From: Salinimonas lutimaris
GTDB lineage: Bacteria; Pseudomonadota; Gammaproteobacteria; Enterobacterales; Alteromonadaceae
Assembly (NCBI RefSeq): GCF_005222225.1
Contig: NZ_CP036536.1
Location: 2,132,001-2,196,000, forward strand
Reading direction: 5' to 3'
DNA: 64,000 nt
Numbering within the stretch: position 1 is the first letter of the stretch; the number at the start of each line of letters is the position of its first letter. Of this stretch, positions 43,851-53,232 are shown in pieces. Below the pieces are notes generated by a model. It was not told the origin of the DNA. It made no database searches and saw nothing but the letters and a program-made list of their open reading frames with translations. Position numbers and translations under genes: made by a program.

Positions 43851-45626
43851 ATGACCGCAGTATCTTCCCCTTCTTATCATCTGGCACTGACTTCACGCAG
43901 TGAACACCTGTTTACCGTTACCCTGCACATTCCTGCCTGTGAGCAGCAACGTACGGTGTTAACCTTGCCTGCCTGGATTCCAGGCAGCTATATGGTGCGC
44001 GACTTTGCCCGCAATATTATCAGCCTGCAAGCCCGGGCCGGCAATAACGCACTCACGGTCACCAAGCAGGATAAGCAAACCTGGTCGTTCAGCGCGCCGG
44101 GTCAGGCGGTAACGGTCACCTACACCATTTTTGCCTTTGATTTGTCGGTACGCTCAGCATATATCAACGATGAATTTGCATTTTGTAACGGTACTTCAGT
44201 GTTTTTACAGGTCAGTGGATTTGAGCAGCAGCCCCATCAGGTCACCATCGAAAATCCCGGGCTGGACAACTGGATCACCGAAACGACAATGCCGGTCAGC
44301 GGCAGCAGCTATCAGTGTGCCAATTATGCTGAGCTGATTGACCATCCGGTGTTTATGGGTAAAGCCCACACGCAAAGCTTTGTGGTAGACGGGGTCGAGT
44401 TTGTCATGCTGCTTAGTGGCGAAGCGCCGGTGGATATTGACCGTATCTGTGAAGATCTGGTGCCCATCTGCCAGCATCACCTGGATCTGTTTGAAAAGCC
44501 CTATCCGGTTGAACGTTATGTATTTATGACTATGCTGGCTGAAAACGGCTTTGGCGGGCTTGAGCATCGCAGTTCCACTGCCCTGCTGTACCCGCGAATG
44601 GACCTGCCCCTGCCCGGCGACAGCAAAACCCGAACCGATGGGTACACGACCTTCCTGAGCCTGTGCAGTCATGAGCTGTTCCATACCTGGCATGTAAAGA
44701 GAATCAAGCCGGATGTGATGGTTAACCCAGACATGGGGGCTGAGGTCTTCACTAATCAGCTATGGATTTACGAAGGCTTTACCAGCTTCTATGATGATCT
44801 GACCCTGGCCCGTGCCGGCACCATCACCAATCAGAAATATCTGGAAATTGTGGGGCAAAACCTGACCCGTCTGATGCAAAACGAAGGGCGTAAACTGCAG
44901 GGCGCGGCAGAATCAAGTTTTGACGCATGGACCCGTTTTTACAAACAGGATGCCAACTCGGTAAACCATATAGTGAGCTATTACACCAAAGGCGGCATTA
45001 TTGCGATGGGCCTGGATTTATTGCTGCGCCGGGAATCTGGTGAGCAATACAACCTTGATCATCTGATGCGCCTGTTGTGGCAGCACTATGGCAAAGATGA
45101 AAGCGGTACACCGGATGATGTCATTCACCATCTGTGTCAAACCCATTTTGATATTGATGTGTCGGCGTATCTGGAAAAAGTGGTCTATGGCACTGATGAT
45201 GTGGATCTGACCGGCTGGCTGGATGACATTGGCGTGGCACTGCACACCCGAACCAAACGTAATATGGCAGATAAAGGCGGTACAGCGCCGGTCAGTCAGC
45301 CAAAACATGCGTTTGGGGCCAATACCAAGGCTGCCACTCCGGGCCTGTCGGTGTTGCAGGTGATAAGCGGAACACCCGCCCAGCGCGCTGGCTTACAAAT
45401 AGGCGACATCCTGCTGGCCATCGACGGACTTATTGCCAGTGAAAGCCATTTTCAGCGTCTGCTGGATGCTCAGGACCCGGCCAGAGGCACCGTGCCTGTC
45501 AGTGTAATTCGCGATGGCCGGTTGCTAACACTGTCAATGCCGGTAGAGCCAGCGGTACAAGATGCCTGCTATTTCACCATCACTGATGAGAAAAAATTCA
45601 ATAGCTGGCTGGGTAAAGCAGAATAA
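43851..45626 (+). CDS. M61-family metallopeptidase with PDZ domain
   Basis: The 591-residue protein has no signal peptide. The N-terminal beta domain (RSEHLFTVTLHIPACEQQRT) is followed by the GluZincin catalytic domain with CSHELFHTWHVKRIKP (HExxH at 274-278) and the downstream Glu in LWIYEGFTSFYDD. ENGFGGLEHRSST precedes it, as in glycyl aminopeptidases of family M61. Residues about 495-575 are a PDZ domain (GLSVLQVISGTPAQRAGLQI). It probably trims N-terminal Gly/Ala from peptides. The closing terminator is strong. Confidence 0.92.
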   Translation: MTAVSSPSYHLALTSRSEHLFTVTLHIPACEQQRTVLTLPAWIPGSYMVRDFARNIISLQARAGNNALTVTKQDKQTWSFSAPGQAVTVTYTIFAFDLSVRSAYINDEFAFCNGTSVFLQVSGFEQQPHQVTIENPGLDNWITETTMPVSGSSYQCANYAELIDHPVFMGKAHTQSFVVDGVEFVMLLSGEAPVDIDRICEDLVPICQHHLDLFEKPYPVERYVFMTMLAENGFGGLEHRSSTALLYPRMDLPLPGDSKTRTDGYTTFLSLCSHELFHTWHVKRIKPDVMVNPDMGAEVFTNQLWIYEGFTSFYDDLTLARAGTITNQKYLEIVGQNLTRLMQNEGRKLQGAAESSFDAWTRFYKQDANSVNHIVSYYTKGGIIAMGLDLLLRRESGEQYNLDHLMRLLWQHYGKDESGTPDDVIHHLCQTHFDIDVSAYLEKVVYGTDDVDLTGWLDDIGVALHTRTKRNMADKGGTAPVSQPKHAFGANTKAATPGLSVLQVISGTPAQRAGLQIGDILLAIDGLIASESHFQRLLDAQDPARGTVPVSVIRDGRLLTLSMPVEPAVQDACYFTITDEKKFNSWLGKAE

Positions 45627-45671
45627 GCGAGAGGCCTGCGCGCGGCGCTACCCGCGCTGTAACAGACACTA

Positions 45672-45706
45672 AAAAAGGGCGCGATGAAAGCCATCGCGCC
45701 CTTTTT
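45672..45706. terminator. Strong bidirectional intrinsic terminator
   Basis: AAAAAGGGCGCGATG (45672-45686), loop AAAGC, CATCGCGCCCTTTTT (45692-45706): a 15-bp perfect stem between the convergent M61 and M23 peptidase genes. Confidence 0.95.
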
Positions 45707-45720
45707 CATGGGCTGGCCGG

Positions 45721-46578
45721 CTAGCGTTCCGGTACCAGCAATTGCGGATCAAGTCGCAGTTGTTGCAGATTAATCCGCCAGTCCAGATGCGCGCCGGTGG
45801 CCCGGCCGGTTGCCCCGATGGTGCCAATTTGCTGGCCCTGTTTGACCGTGTCGCCCGCGCTGACCAGCATGCTGTTAAGGTGCAGATAACTGGTGGTAAC
45901 GCCCATGCCGTGGTCAATCACCAGGGTATTGCCTGAGTAGTACAGGTCGCTGGCCAGTCGCACCACCCCGTTGACCGGCGCCACGACCGGCGTACCGGTA
46001 GGCGCTCCCACATCCACACCAAAATGCGGACGGCTGGGCTTGCCGTTCAAAATGCGCTGACTGCCATACACACCGGTGATAGGGCCATCAGCAGGCCAGA
46101 TAAAGCCGGTAAAGATCGCATCCAGATCGCTGTTGATATTACGAGCCTGGGCCACAGCAGCGGCATCCCGGGAAATTCGTTCACTAACCGCTTTTGGGGG
46201 CGTGACCATTTTCTGGTTCAGTCCATCAATACGCTGGGTCTGATAGCGACGTTGCGTCAGGGTCAGCGTTCGCTGTCCACGGCTGCCATCAGGTAATGTC
46301 CAGCTCAGCGTATGCTCAGGCGCAGCGGTCCGGTCAAAGCCAAACACAAACTTCCCCTGGCTGTTTAGTTCCAGTGGCTCGTCATCCAGCGTTACCTGAC
46401 TGCCGGCAGGCAACTGGGCACGAATCAGACTGCCCTGAGTCAGGCTCCCATTTAACACCAGCGGCTGACGGGTATCAGCCTGCGCAAGAGTGCTAAGCAG
46501 CGTTGTGCTACCCAGAATCGAGCAAGCCACAAGCACCGCACTACCGGCGCGGGCCAGCCAGCTTTTCAGCCTACTCAT
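45721..46578 (-). CDS. M23-family periplasmic metallopeptidase
   Basis: The 285-residue protein has an N-terminal signal peptide (about 1-34, ending AQA) and a beta-rich domain, then a LytM domain: PHFGVDVGAPTGTPVVAPVN (HxxxD) and TSYLHLNSMLVSAGDTVKQG (HxH), with DWRINLQQL near the end. It presumably cleaves peptidoglycan cross-links, or if the divergent sites are inactive, activates amidases. It abuts the PTPS-like gene with no gap. Confidence 0.92.
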   Translation of the reverse strand: MSRLKSWLARAGSAVLVACSILGSTTLLSTLAQADTRQPLVLNGSLTQGSLIRAQLPAGSQVTLDDEPLELNSQGKFVFGFDRTAAPEHTLSWTLPDGSRGQRTLTLTQRRYQTQRIDGLNQKMVTPPKAVSERISRDAAAVAQARNINSDLDAIFTGFIWPADGPITGVYGSQRILNGKPSRPHFGVDVGAPTGTPVVAPVNGVVRLASDLYYSGNTLVIDHGMGVTTSYLHLNSMLVSAGDTVKQGQQIGTIGATGRATGAHLDWRINLQQLRLDPQLLVPER

Positions 46579-47460
46579 TCAAACCGGGTCCCGCACTATG
46601 GCGCCTTTCCCCACACCTTCATAGGCCATAATTTCAAGGGTGCTGTCACCGGAGCGTTTTTTCTGCTCGGTATAAATAAATTCAGCCAGACATTCCACGG
46701 TAGAGTCGGTTTCAACAATCTCGCAGCGGGAACGGGGGATCAGCAATTCAAAGTACCCTTGAGAAGACTCATACGCACAGCAATAATATTCCTGCGGATT
46801 GTCCACGGTACCGGCAGCTTTGCGATCGGCATAATCGATGATGTCCTCGCGGGTGATGATATATACATCTTCCCAGCGCTGCGCCCAGTACTGCTGGCTT
46901 TCCAGACAGGCCTGACCGTCAATCATAATACCGACTTTAGAGCGATGCCCGTGGGCAATACGCTGACAGTTACCGTCGTGTTTTTTCAGCCCGTGAGTAT
47001 AGTGATAAAAAGGCGTCAGAATTTGCTCGGTGCGTAACTTAAGCTCAATATTATCCACATTCTCAGGCAAATGCGTGGCGATCACCTCACGCAGATAATT
47101 GCCCACCGACTCCATAGAGATGGTATCTGAGTAGACAAAGGCGTAGGCTTCTGCCGGGCAAAACAGCTGAATAATTTTGCCGTCGTTCTGCTCAAACCGC
47201 ACTTCTACCTGTTCGTCATGGTCCAGATGATTAATATTTGACCCGCTGTGCTCAGCAGGCACCAATAGTTTGTGATCAACATATTCGTCGATCAAACGTT
47301 TAAGATTCTTTTTTACCTTGCCGAAGTCCTGAATCATGCTTTCATCATTCAGATTACCGTCAAGGATCACATCGACAATCCAGCTTTCTCCTACCATGCC
47401 TCGCTGTGGGCACAGAAAAGAAAAGTCCATCACTGTCAGATCATTTACAAAGAGTTGCAT
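46579..47460 (-). CDS. 6-carboxytetrahydropterin synthase-like (PTPS/QueD superfamily) protein
   Basis: The 293-residue protein is about twice the length of single-domain QueD. The N-terminal half starts LFVNDLTVMDFSFLCPQRG, a PTPS-type opening. The second half has GNCQRIAHGHRSKVGIMIDG, in which Cys-x4-His-Gly-His matches the catalytic Cys and zinc-binding His of PTPS. The halves seem to be tandem T-fold domains. This form is common in Alteromonadales and is usually annotated as 6-carboxytetrahydropterin synthase, but its product is unproven. Confidence 0.8.
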   Translation of the reverse strand: MQLFVNDLTVMDFSFLCPQRGMVGESWIVDVILDGNLNDESMIQDFGKVKKNLKRLIDEYVDHKLLVPAEHSGSNINHLDHDEQVEVRFEQNDGKIIQLFCPAEAYAFVYSDTISMESVGNYLREVIATHLPENVDNIELKLRTEQILTPFYHYTHGLKKHDGNCQRIAHGHRSKVGIMIDGQACLESQQYWAQRWEDVYIITREDIIDYADRKAAGTVDNPQEYYCCAYESSQGYFELLIPRSRCEIVETDSTVECLAEFIYTEQKKRSGDSTLEIMAYEGVGKGAIVRDPV

Positions 47461-47577
47461 AATACCCTTACAACTATCAAAAATTCGCGGCTAGTATACG
47501 CTAAAAATGCGGGGTACGGACAGGCTTTAGCAGCGAAAACACTGCCAGATACCCGCATATGCGTTAAAAAACAGTGT

Positions 47578-48648
47578 TTATTGCGAAGACTGTCGGTTTA
47601 ACTGGTCTTTCAGATTTGGCGGCACCCCTTTGATGGTCAGGGTGTCGGTGGCCGGATCGTAAATCACCCGGTCGCCCAGATGCTTGCGCTCAAAACTGAT
47701 GCTGACTCCGGCGCCGGCGCCACTGAATTTCGCCAGTTGACGCAATGCGGCCGGATCCGGCTGAATATCTTTTTCCAGCGGTGTCTCAAGCCCCGCAGTA
47801 AAGTTTTCAAAACTTTTTTCACTGCTGTCATCACCCGGCAGACGGCTGGACAACTCGCTGACCGATACCGTTTCGCCACTGTCGATTTTTTCCTTGAAGT
47901 AGTTTTTTACTTCGTTACGGTGTTGCTCCTGTTCTTCACGGTTCAGATTTTCACCGGCCAGATAAGCATCCACAGACGAAATCAGCTGCTTATTTTGCTG
48001 TTTCACATCCACCAGCTCTTCACAACCAATAAAGTCCATAAAGAAGTCTGACACTTTGCGGCCCATCCGCCCTTTAATAAAGCTGATATACCGCTGCTGC
48101 TCAGGCTGTACTTCATACTGGGTTAAATCCATACGCACCGCCAGCTGCATTTTAGCCAGATCCAGGTGCTCTCGTGAGGTCAGCTCCAGCGCATTATTGA
48201 CTTCCACATGCGCCCGGGTGTTAAGTAGCGCCACCATCAGATACTGGGTTGCCAGATATTCATACTGGCAGAAAATCAGAAAGCCCGTTTCCACACTGCC
48301 GGTATCAAGCAAAGCATTAATTAAGCGGTTAGTTGACCGTAGGGATAAGTCATGAAAACGTGACTCCAGATCATCCTGCGCGGCATTTTGTGCGGCCATA
48401 AAGTTTTTCAGGTCTTCTGCAAACCCCGACACATCTTTCCCGCCCTCGCCTTCTTCACCGGCAGCACTGGCCACAAAGTGTCCGACCCCTTTGCCCGGCT
48501 TGCTGTTAAAACTATGGTTTATCTGGTGAGCCAGGTGTTCTATTTCAGGGGTAACCGCCAGGCATTTTTCCCGGGGAATAGCCTGAATTTTTTCCTCTTC
48601 GTTGACCACCAGACGATGAACAACAAAATGGTGAATAAGTGCGCTCAT
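47578..48648 (-). CDS. yejK: Nucleoid-associated protein YejK (NdpA)
   Basis: The 356-residue protein starts ALIHHFVVHRLVVNEEEKIQ and includes GRMGRKVSDFFMDFIGCEEL, LTQYEVQPEQQRYISFIKG and the C-terminal VIYDPATDTLTIKGVPPNLK, hallmarks of the NdpA/YejK family. It binds DNA in the nucleoid. The genes yejL and yejM are divergent, the same neighbourhood as in enterics. Confidence 0.95.
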   Translation of the reverse strand: MSALIHHFVVHRLVVNEEEKIQAIPREKCLAVTPEIEHLAHQINHSFNSKPGKGVGHFVASAAGEEGEGGKDVSGFAEDLKNFMAAQNAAQDDLESRFHDLSLRSTNRLINALLDTGSVETGFLIFCQYEYLATQYLMVALLNTRAHVEVNNALELTSREHLDLAKMQLAVRMDLTQYEVQPEQQRYISFIKGRMGRKVSDFFMDFIGCEELVDVKQQNKQLISSVDAYLAGENLNREEQEQHRNEVKNYFKEKIDSGETVSVSELSSRLPGDDSSEKSFENFTAGLETPLEKDIQPDPAALRQLAKFSGAGAGVSISFERKHLGDRVIYDPATDTLTIKGVPPNLKDQLNRQSSQ

Positions 48649-48807
48649 AGTAAAATCGGCGTCCTGTATGTAAATTTTATGAAAAGATCGGATAAGGAAT
48701 TCGGGGAATTATGAATGAATGATTGTTATCACTCAAACAACGATTATAATCCTCCTTATTATCTTATCATTCTTTTTATTGAATAAATCAGCAAAAGAGG
48801 CGTCACA

Positions 48808-49023
48808 ATGCCCCAACAAAGCCGTTATCAAAACGCGGAATTCGAAGCGCTTATGGACAAAGTTATCATGACTTTAGAAGAAAACCAGGCTGGCAGGGAT
48901 TTATCCCTGATGGTTCTGGGAAATGTGATAACCCATATTTTTGAAACTCAGGTTAAACCCGAAGACCGTCAGGCCATGGCTGAGAAGTTTGCCAGCGTGT
49001 TGGTTAAAAGTGTTAAAAACTAA
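48808..49023 (+). CDS. yejL: YejL (DUF1414) small protein
   Basis: The 71-residue helical protein (MPQQSRYQNAEFEALMDKVI, then TLEENQAGRDLSLMVLGNVI and THIFE) matches DUF1414/YejL. AAAAGAGG precedes ATG 48808. Its function is unknown. It is followed by yejM after 12 bases, so the two are co-transcribed. Confidence 0.92.
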   Translation: MPQQSRYQNAEFEALMDKVIMTLEENQAGRDLSLMVLGNVITHIFETQVKPEDRQAMAEKFASVLVKSVKN

Positions 49024-49035
49024 TCCCGAGGCATC

Positions 49036-50556
49036 ATGATTTTAGCTGAATCTCCCCGCCGTCAACGGGTGACAAAGTTAGTCAACTGGGGGCACTGGTT
49101 TGCACTGGTTAATATTGCCATTGCTCTGACAATCGCATCCGTGTTTATTTTTGCCTCTCCGCTGCCTGACACTGTGCTTGGCACAGCCTATCTGATTGCC
49201 AACTGGCTGGGTCATATTTCATTTATGACCTTTTTCGGGTTTGTCATCTTTGTGTTGCCGCTGTGCTATCTGGTTAATGACCCCAGGACAATAAAAGCAT
49301 CGGCTTCGGTGATTGCCGCGGTGGGGCTGGCTCTGCTGGCATTTGATGCATTGTTGTATAATCGCACCGGTTTTCACATCAGTATCAGTTCTGCCACGCT
49401 GATCAAAAATGAAGCCCAGCCAATGAATCAGTTTACGTTGCAGGACTGGGGCTTTCTTGGGCTGTTGTTTATTGTCTGGCTGGGTTTTCAGCTTATTCTT
49501 GCCAATGCTATCTGGAAGCGGATTGCCCGCTTGCAGCAGCATCATATCGGCACGCCTGTCTCCAGCTTTTTTGTGTTGTGCTTTGTCTCCAGCCATGCCA
49601 TTCATGTGTGGGCGGATGCACAGCTTTATCAGCCGATTATTCAGCAGGACAATATGTTTCCGTTGTCTTATCCGGCCACCGCAAAAACCACCATGTCCCG
49701 CTATGGTTTGCTTGATCTGGCCCGCTATGAAGAGCGCAAACAACTGCAGTTTGACCCGGACATTCACAAGGTCAGATACCCGGTTAACCCGGTTTACTGC
49801 TCGGTGGATAAAAGCAAAAATCTCACGCTGATTGTACAAACTGATGCCGCGCCCATGCCGGATTTATCAGCCTTTGATTTGCGTGCTACTGACCGCTATT
49901 TTTCTACCGCATCATCCATGCAGGGACTGGTCATGACGACTCTGTTCGGCGTGCCGGAAATTTACGAAGAAACACTGGAAAGCAAAACACCGCTGATGGT
50001 AGCGCTGCCTGCCGCGCTGGGCATGCCGGTCTCGATCACCACAGATGAAGCTTTACCCGGCAGTGAGCTGGAACAGTTTCGCACACCAAAGGGTGAAGCA
50101 ACCCGCGGGCTGCATATTGCGTTTCTTACCGCAGATGAAATCGGCGCTTATGTGAACAGTGATTTACTGGCCTCACACAGTGTCATTATTGCCGGAGGCT
50201 TCGACCCGAAGGCGGGAGATGATGAAGGTACTTTGTACAGCAACCTGCCGCTGCAAAAAGGCCTGTCGAGTACTGAAGATCTGGCCCCGACCGTGCTTGG
50301 AGCTCTGGGCTGTTCTGCGCCCATCTGGTATTACGCCACCGGACAGGACCTGCTCGCTCCGAAACGTAACTGGTTTGTCAGTACATCGGGTGAAAAGGTA
50401 CTGGTGTTTCAGGACAACAAGCGCATTGAGGTGTTGAGTAATGGCAGCTATGAAATTACTGACATTGAAACAGGCCACCGCAGCAATGAAAAGCTCAACG
50501 TTGACCTGTTAAGCCGGGCTATTAAGCACCTAACCCGGTTTTCAACCGCCCAATAA
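49036..50556 (+). CDS. yejM: YejM-like inner membrane protein with reduced sulfatase domain
   Basis: The 506-residue protein has five hydrophobic helices in the first ~200 residues (DUF3413), then the linker and periplasmic domain (FPLSYPATAKTTMSRYGL). YejM/PbgA/LapC of E. coli, about 586 residues, regulates LpxC and LPS supply and carries a sulfatase-like periplasmic domain. Here that domain is shorter: the region between the first strand (NLTLIVQTDAAPM) and the end (DLAPTVLGALGCSAPIWYYA) appears to have lost metal-site and middle segments. The last 35 bases overlap convergent gmhB. Confidence 0.88.
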   Translation: MILAESPRRQRVTKLVNWGHWFALVNIAIALTIASVFIFASPLPDTVLGTAYLIANWLGHISFMTFFGFVIFVLPLCYLVNDPRTIKASASVIAAVGLALLAFDALLYNRTGFHISISSATLIKNEAQPMNQFTLQDWGFLGLLFIVWLGFQLILANAIWKRIARLQQHHIGTPVSSFFVLCFVSSHAIHVWADAQLYQPIIQQDNMFPLSYPATAKTTMSRYGLLDLARYEERKQLQFDPDIHKVRYPVNPVYCSVDKSKNLTLIVQTDAAPMPDLSAFDLRATDRYFSTASSMQGLVMTTLFGVPEIYEETLESKTPLMVALPAALGMPVSITTDEALPGSELEQFRTPKGEATRGLHIAFLTADEIGAYVNSDLLASHSVIIAGGFDPKAGDDEGTLYSNLPLQKGLSSTEDLAPTVLGALGCSAPIWYYATGQDLLAPKRNWFVSTSGEKVLVFQDNKRIEVLSNGSYEITDIETGHRSNEKLNVDLLSRAIKHLTRFSTAQ

Positions 50557-51127
50557 TCTGCTGGCACAGTGGTAACAGCTGTGCCACAGAGGCTTCCTGA
50601 TATACTTTGCAGTAGCGGGTTTCGTCTGTTTCAGGCGCCGCTTCACTGCTGACATAGCACAGCACTTTGACGCCCGCCCGGGCCCCGGCCTGCATATCGC
50701 GCCAGCTGTCACCCACCATCACCGAACGACTCAAATCAGCCTGTAAATCATGCGCTGCCCTGCGCAGCATACCCGGCTCCGGTTTACGGCACTGGCACTG
50801 CTGACGGTACTCGCCCTGCCCCTTTTCAGGGTGGTGGGGGCAGTAATACACCGGCACATGCGGAAGCCCGTGCCAGCTGAATAGCTTTTGCATCCAGCGG
50901 GTCAGCTCAGCAAAGTCCTGTTCACTGTAGTAGCCCCGGGCAATCCCCGACTGATTGGTTACTACCACCGGCAAAAAGCCCTGGTTGGCAAACTCGGTGA
51001 TGACTTCAATGATGCCGGGCATCACTTCAAAATCGGCCTTACGCCCTACATAGCCTTTATCTACATTGATAATGCCGTCACGATCCAGCAGTAAAAGACG
51101 GGTTGCCTGTTCATGATGCTGATTCAT
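50522..51127 (-). CDS. gmhB: D-glycero-beta-D-manno-heptose-1,7-bisphosphate 7-phosphatase
   Basis: The 201-residue HAD enzyme has LLLLDRDGIINVDKGYVG (nucleophile Asp-x-Asp), VVTNQSGIARGYY, and the zinc-binding loop YCPHHPEKGQGEYRQQCQCR with KPEPGML, all typical of HisB-N/GmhB phosphatases. It acts in ADP-heptose synthesis for LPS core. Its stop lies inside the convergent yejM; its start overlaps rlmA by four bases. Confidence 0.9.
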   Translation of the reverse strand: MNQHHEQATRLLLLDRDGIINVDKGYVGRKADFEVMPGIIEVITEFANQGFLPVVVTNQSGIARGYYSEQDFAELTRWMQKLFSWHGLPHVPVYYCPHHPEKGQGEYRQQCQCRKPEPGMLRRAAHDLQADLSRSVMVGDSWRDMQAGARAGVKVLCYVSSEAAPETDETRYCKVYQEASVAQLLPLCQQIIGRLKTGLGA

Positions 51128-51930
51128 ACCTGTACCTGCCAGACCCGGATAACAAATTCGGCAGTGACCTGTCGCAGACTGGCCGCAATGGCCTGTTGTC
51201 CGTCAACCGGGAGTTTCCAGACGTACGGTGTCATCGCCAGCAAACCAGCACGACGCTCATCATCATGCAAATCCACGGTAAAGCGCAGCGGCATTTCCCG
51301 GGCCAGATTAAATGGCGGGGCCAGAGATGGCGGGGCTTTGTGTTGCTGCGGCTCACGGTACACCTGCTGCTTAAGCTCACACAAATGGTCCGGTCCCGGA
51401 TCCACCGTGATCAGCAGTCCGCCAGCGGTTAACACCCGCTGATACTCCTGCACATCGCCAGGTGCAAATACCTGCAGCATAACATCCACGCTGTCTGCCA
51501 TAAGCGGCAGGCTGTATGAGCTGGCGACCACAAACTGACCAAACCTGAATTTTTTGGCTGCCATTTCCACCCCGGCCTTGGCAATATCGTTACCGGCAAA
51601 GCGGGCCTGTGGCAGAGCATCATGTAAATACCCCAGATAAGCGCCTTCGCCACATCCGGCTTCATAGATCAGCGGAGCTTCGGCAGCGCTGTGAGTGGTA
51701 ATAAGTTGTGCCAGTGTCTCCATCAACGGCGCATAACCACCGCTTTGATGAAACTGGCGACGAGCCTGTAGCATCGCTTTGTCGTCACCGGGCTGGCGGG
51801 ATTTTTTGTTTTGTACCGGCAGCAGGTTAACATAACCGCTTTTTGCCTGATCAAAACTGTGCCCGTTGGCACACTGCCAGGGGCCGGATTCATGGGAGAG
51901 GGAATGCTGGCAAATTGGACACTGCCACAT
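51124..51930 (-). CDS. rlmA: 23S rRNA (guanine-N1)-methyltransferase RlmA
   Basis: The 268-residue protein starts with a zinc site CPICQHSLSHE...WQCANGHSFD and then AKSGYVNLLPVQNKKSRQPG (RlmA signature). The methyltransferase core has YEAGCGEGAYLG (motif I) and MLQVFAPGDVQEYQRVL. It methylates G745 of 23S rRNA in E. coli; the same target is expected here. Translationally coupled to gmhB. Confidence 0.92.
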   Translation of the reverse strand: MWQCPICQHSLSHESGPWQCANGHSFDQAKSGYVNLLPVQNKKSRQPGDDKAMLQARRQFHQSGGYAPLMETLAQLITTHSAAEAPLIYEAGCGEGAYLGYLHDALPQARFAGNDIAKAGVEMAAKKFRFGQFVVASSYSLPLMADSVDVMLQVFAPGDVQEYQRVLTAGGLLITVDPGPDHLCELKQQVYREPQQHKAPPSLAPPFNLAREMPLRFTVDLHDDERRAGLLAMTPYVWKLPVDGQQAIAASLRQVTAEFVIRVWQVQV

Positions 51931-51975
51931 AGAGTTTTACAGCCTGTTGTTCAACAAAGCGCAGATGCTAGCATA

Positions 51976-53142
51976 CTATTGAGCGGGGTTCATTTTTGCC
52001 TGTTCCTGTTGCTGCAGATAGGTTGCCAGTGCCTGTTTAAATTGTTTTTGATGCCAGTCAAGCTGTGTTTGCCCCCTGTCTACCGCCTGTTGCTGGTAGA
52101 TGATTGCCTGCTTCACATCCCCAGCGGCCGCATAGGCGGCGGCCAGATTGTGATAACTGTACGCATCGTCAGGATACATTTGCTGCAACACTTGGTATAA
52201 GCGGATACTTTTTTCAGGCGTGTCCTGTTGCTGAGCGTTAGCAAGGTTCTGAATTGACTTTTTGGGTGAGACGGTAAAGCCGTACTTTTGCTCAGACAAG
52301 AACTGATAGTGAGAAATAATGGCGGGCGCACCCTGCCGGGATATGGGTGAGTCAGCCGGCAACCCCTGATAGATATCGCTAAACAGCGCTTCAATACTGT
52401 TAACCAGTGTTATTAACGGTAACGCCATGAATGTATGTTTATGGCGAAAATCATACACGGTCAGTTCAAGCTGTTCGGGGCGGTGCTGTTTTAAGGTTGC
52501 TACCAGTTGCTGATAGTCAGCTTGCTGATGCTGCTCTTTTACGCTGTCTGAAAACGCCAGAAATAACGACTGAGGGCGCGATGACAACTGAGACAGCGCG
52601 CCTGGCAGTGCGTTTTGTAAACCGGCAAAATTATCTGCCAGCTCAGGGCTGGTCACTATGTAGGCATTGAACAGTTCCGGCTTTCTGAGCATAGCCGCTA
52701 ACGCTACGCTGCCATTTTTACGAAAACCGCTAATAATCCGAAATGGCTGAGTGCGATACTGTTTATCCAGCTCAGCAAACAATTGCTGGCTGAAAAAGTC
52801 CAGCAGCGGTGTGGTTTTTCCCGATGCATCAAATAAGCGGCCAACCGGATTATGGTAATCAGGCGTAACAATAATGGTTTCAGGCCATGGCCATTGCCCA
52901 TTATGACTCAGCCAGTCATGAATGCCGCTCAGATAAGCATGAGCACGGGGATGAAAATCAAACAATACCGGGTAATGTTTACCGCCCTTTTCATATCCGT
53001 CAGGAAGACTGACAGTAAACTTTAGCGGCGTTGAGAATGCCTGATGATTAAGTTGCAATGTATGTGACGCAGCAGCAGTGGCCCGGGTACACAATACCAA
53101 CAACAGAAGGCACACAGCATAACAATAGGTTCGGACCAGCAC
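51976..53142 (-). CDS. Esterase-like secreted protein with TPR, nucleophile Ser replaced
   Basis: The 388-residue protein has a signal peptide (about 1-24, ending ATAAA), an alpha/beta-hydrolase domain like the esterase at 14910, and a C-terminal TPR part (HNLAAAYAAAGDVKQAIIYQ). At the nucleophile elbow it reads IISGFRKNGSVALAAML (Arg141) where the homologue has GHSLS. The GxSxG serine is therefore missing, although HKHTFMALPL retains a candidate His. It is probably a pseudoenzyme acting as a binding protein. The upstream mmsB gene reads in the same direction. Confidence 0.85.
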   Translation of the reverse strand: MLVRTYCYAVCLLLLVLCTRATAAASHTLQLNHQAFSTPLKFTVSLPDGYEKGGKHYPVLFDFHPRAHAYLSGIHDWLSHNGQWPWPETIIVTPDYHNPVGRLFDASGKTTPLLDFFSQQLFAELDKQYRTQPFRIISGFRKNGSVALAAMLRKPELFNAYIVTSPELADNFAGLQNALPGALSQLSSRPQSLFLAFSDSVKEQHQQADYQQLVATLKQHRPEQLELTVYDFRHKHTFMALPLITLVNSIEALFSDIYQGLPADSPISRQGAPAIISHYQFLSEQKYGFTVSPKKSIQNLANAQQQDTPEKSIRLYQVLQQMYPDDAYSYHNLAAAYAAAGDVKQAIIYQQQAVDRGQTQLDWHQKQFKQALATYLQQQEQAKMNPAQ

Positions 53143-53232
53143 AGGTTTTCCTTTTCCTGAAACTCAGTGACGTATCTTTTTATACCCGATATAACAGGCC
53201 CGGACAACCGCCGGGCCAGATGCAACTACGAA

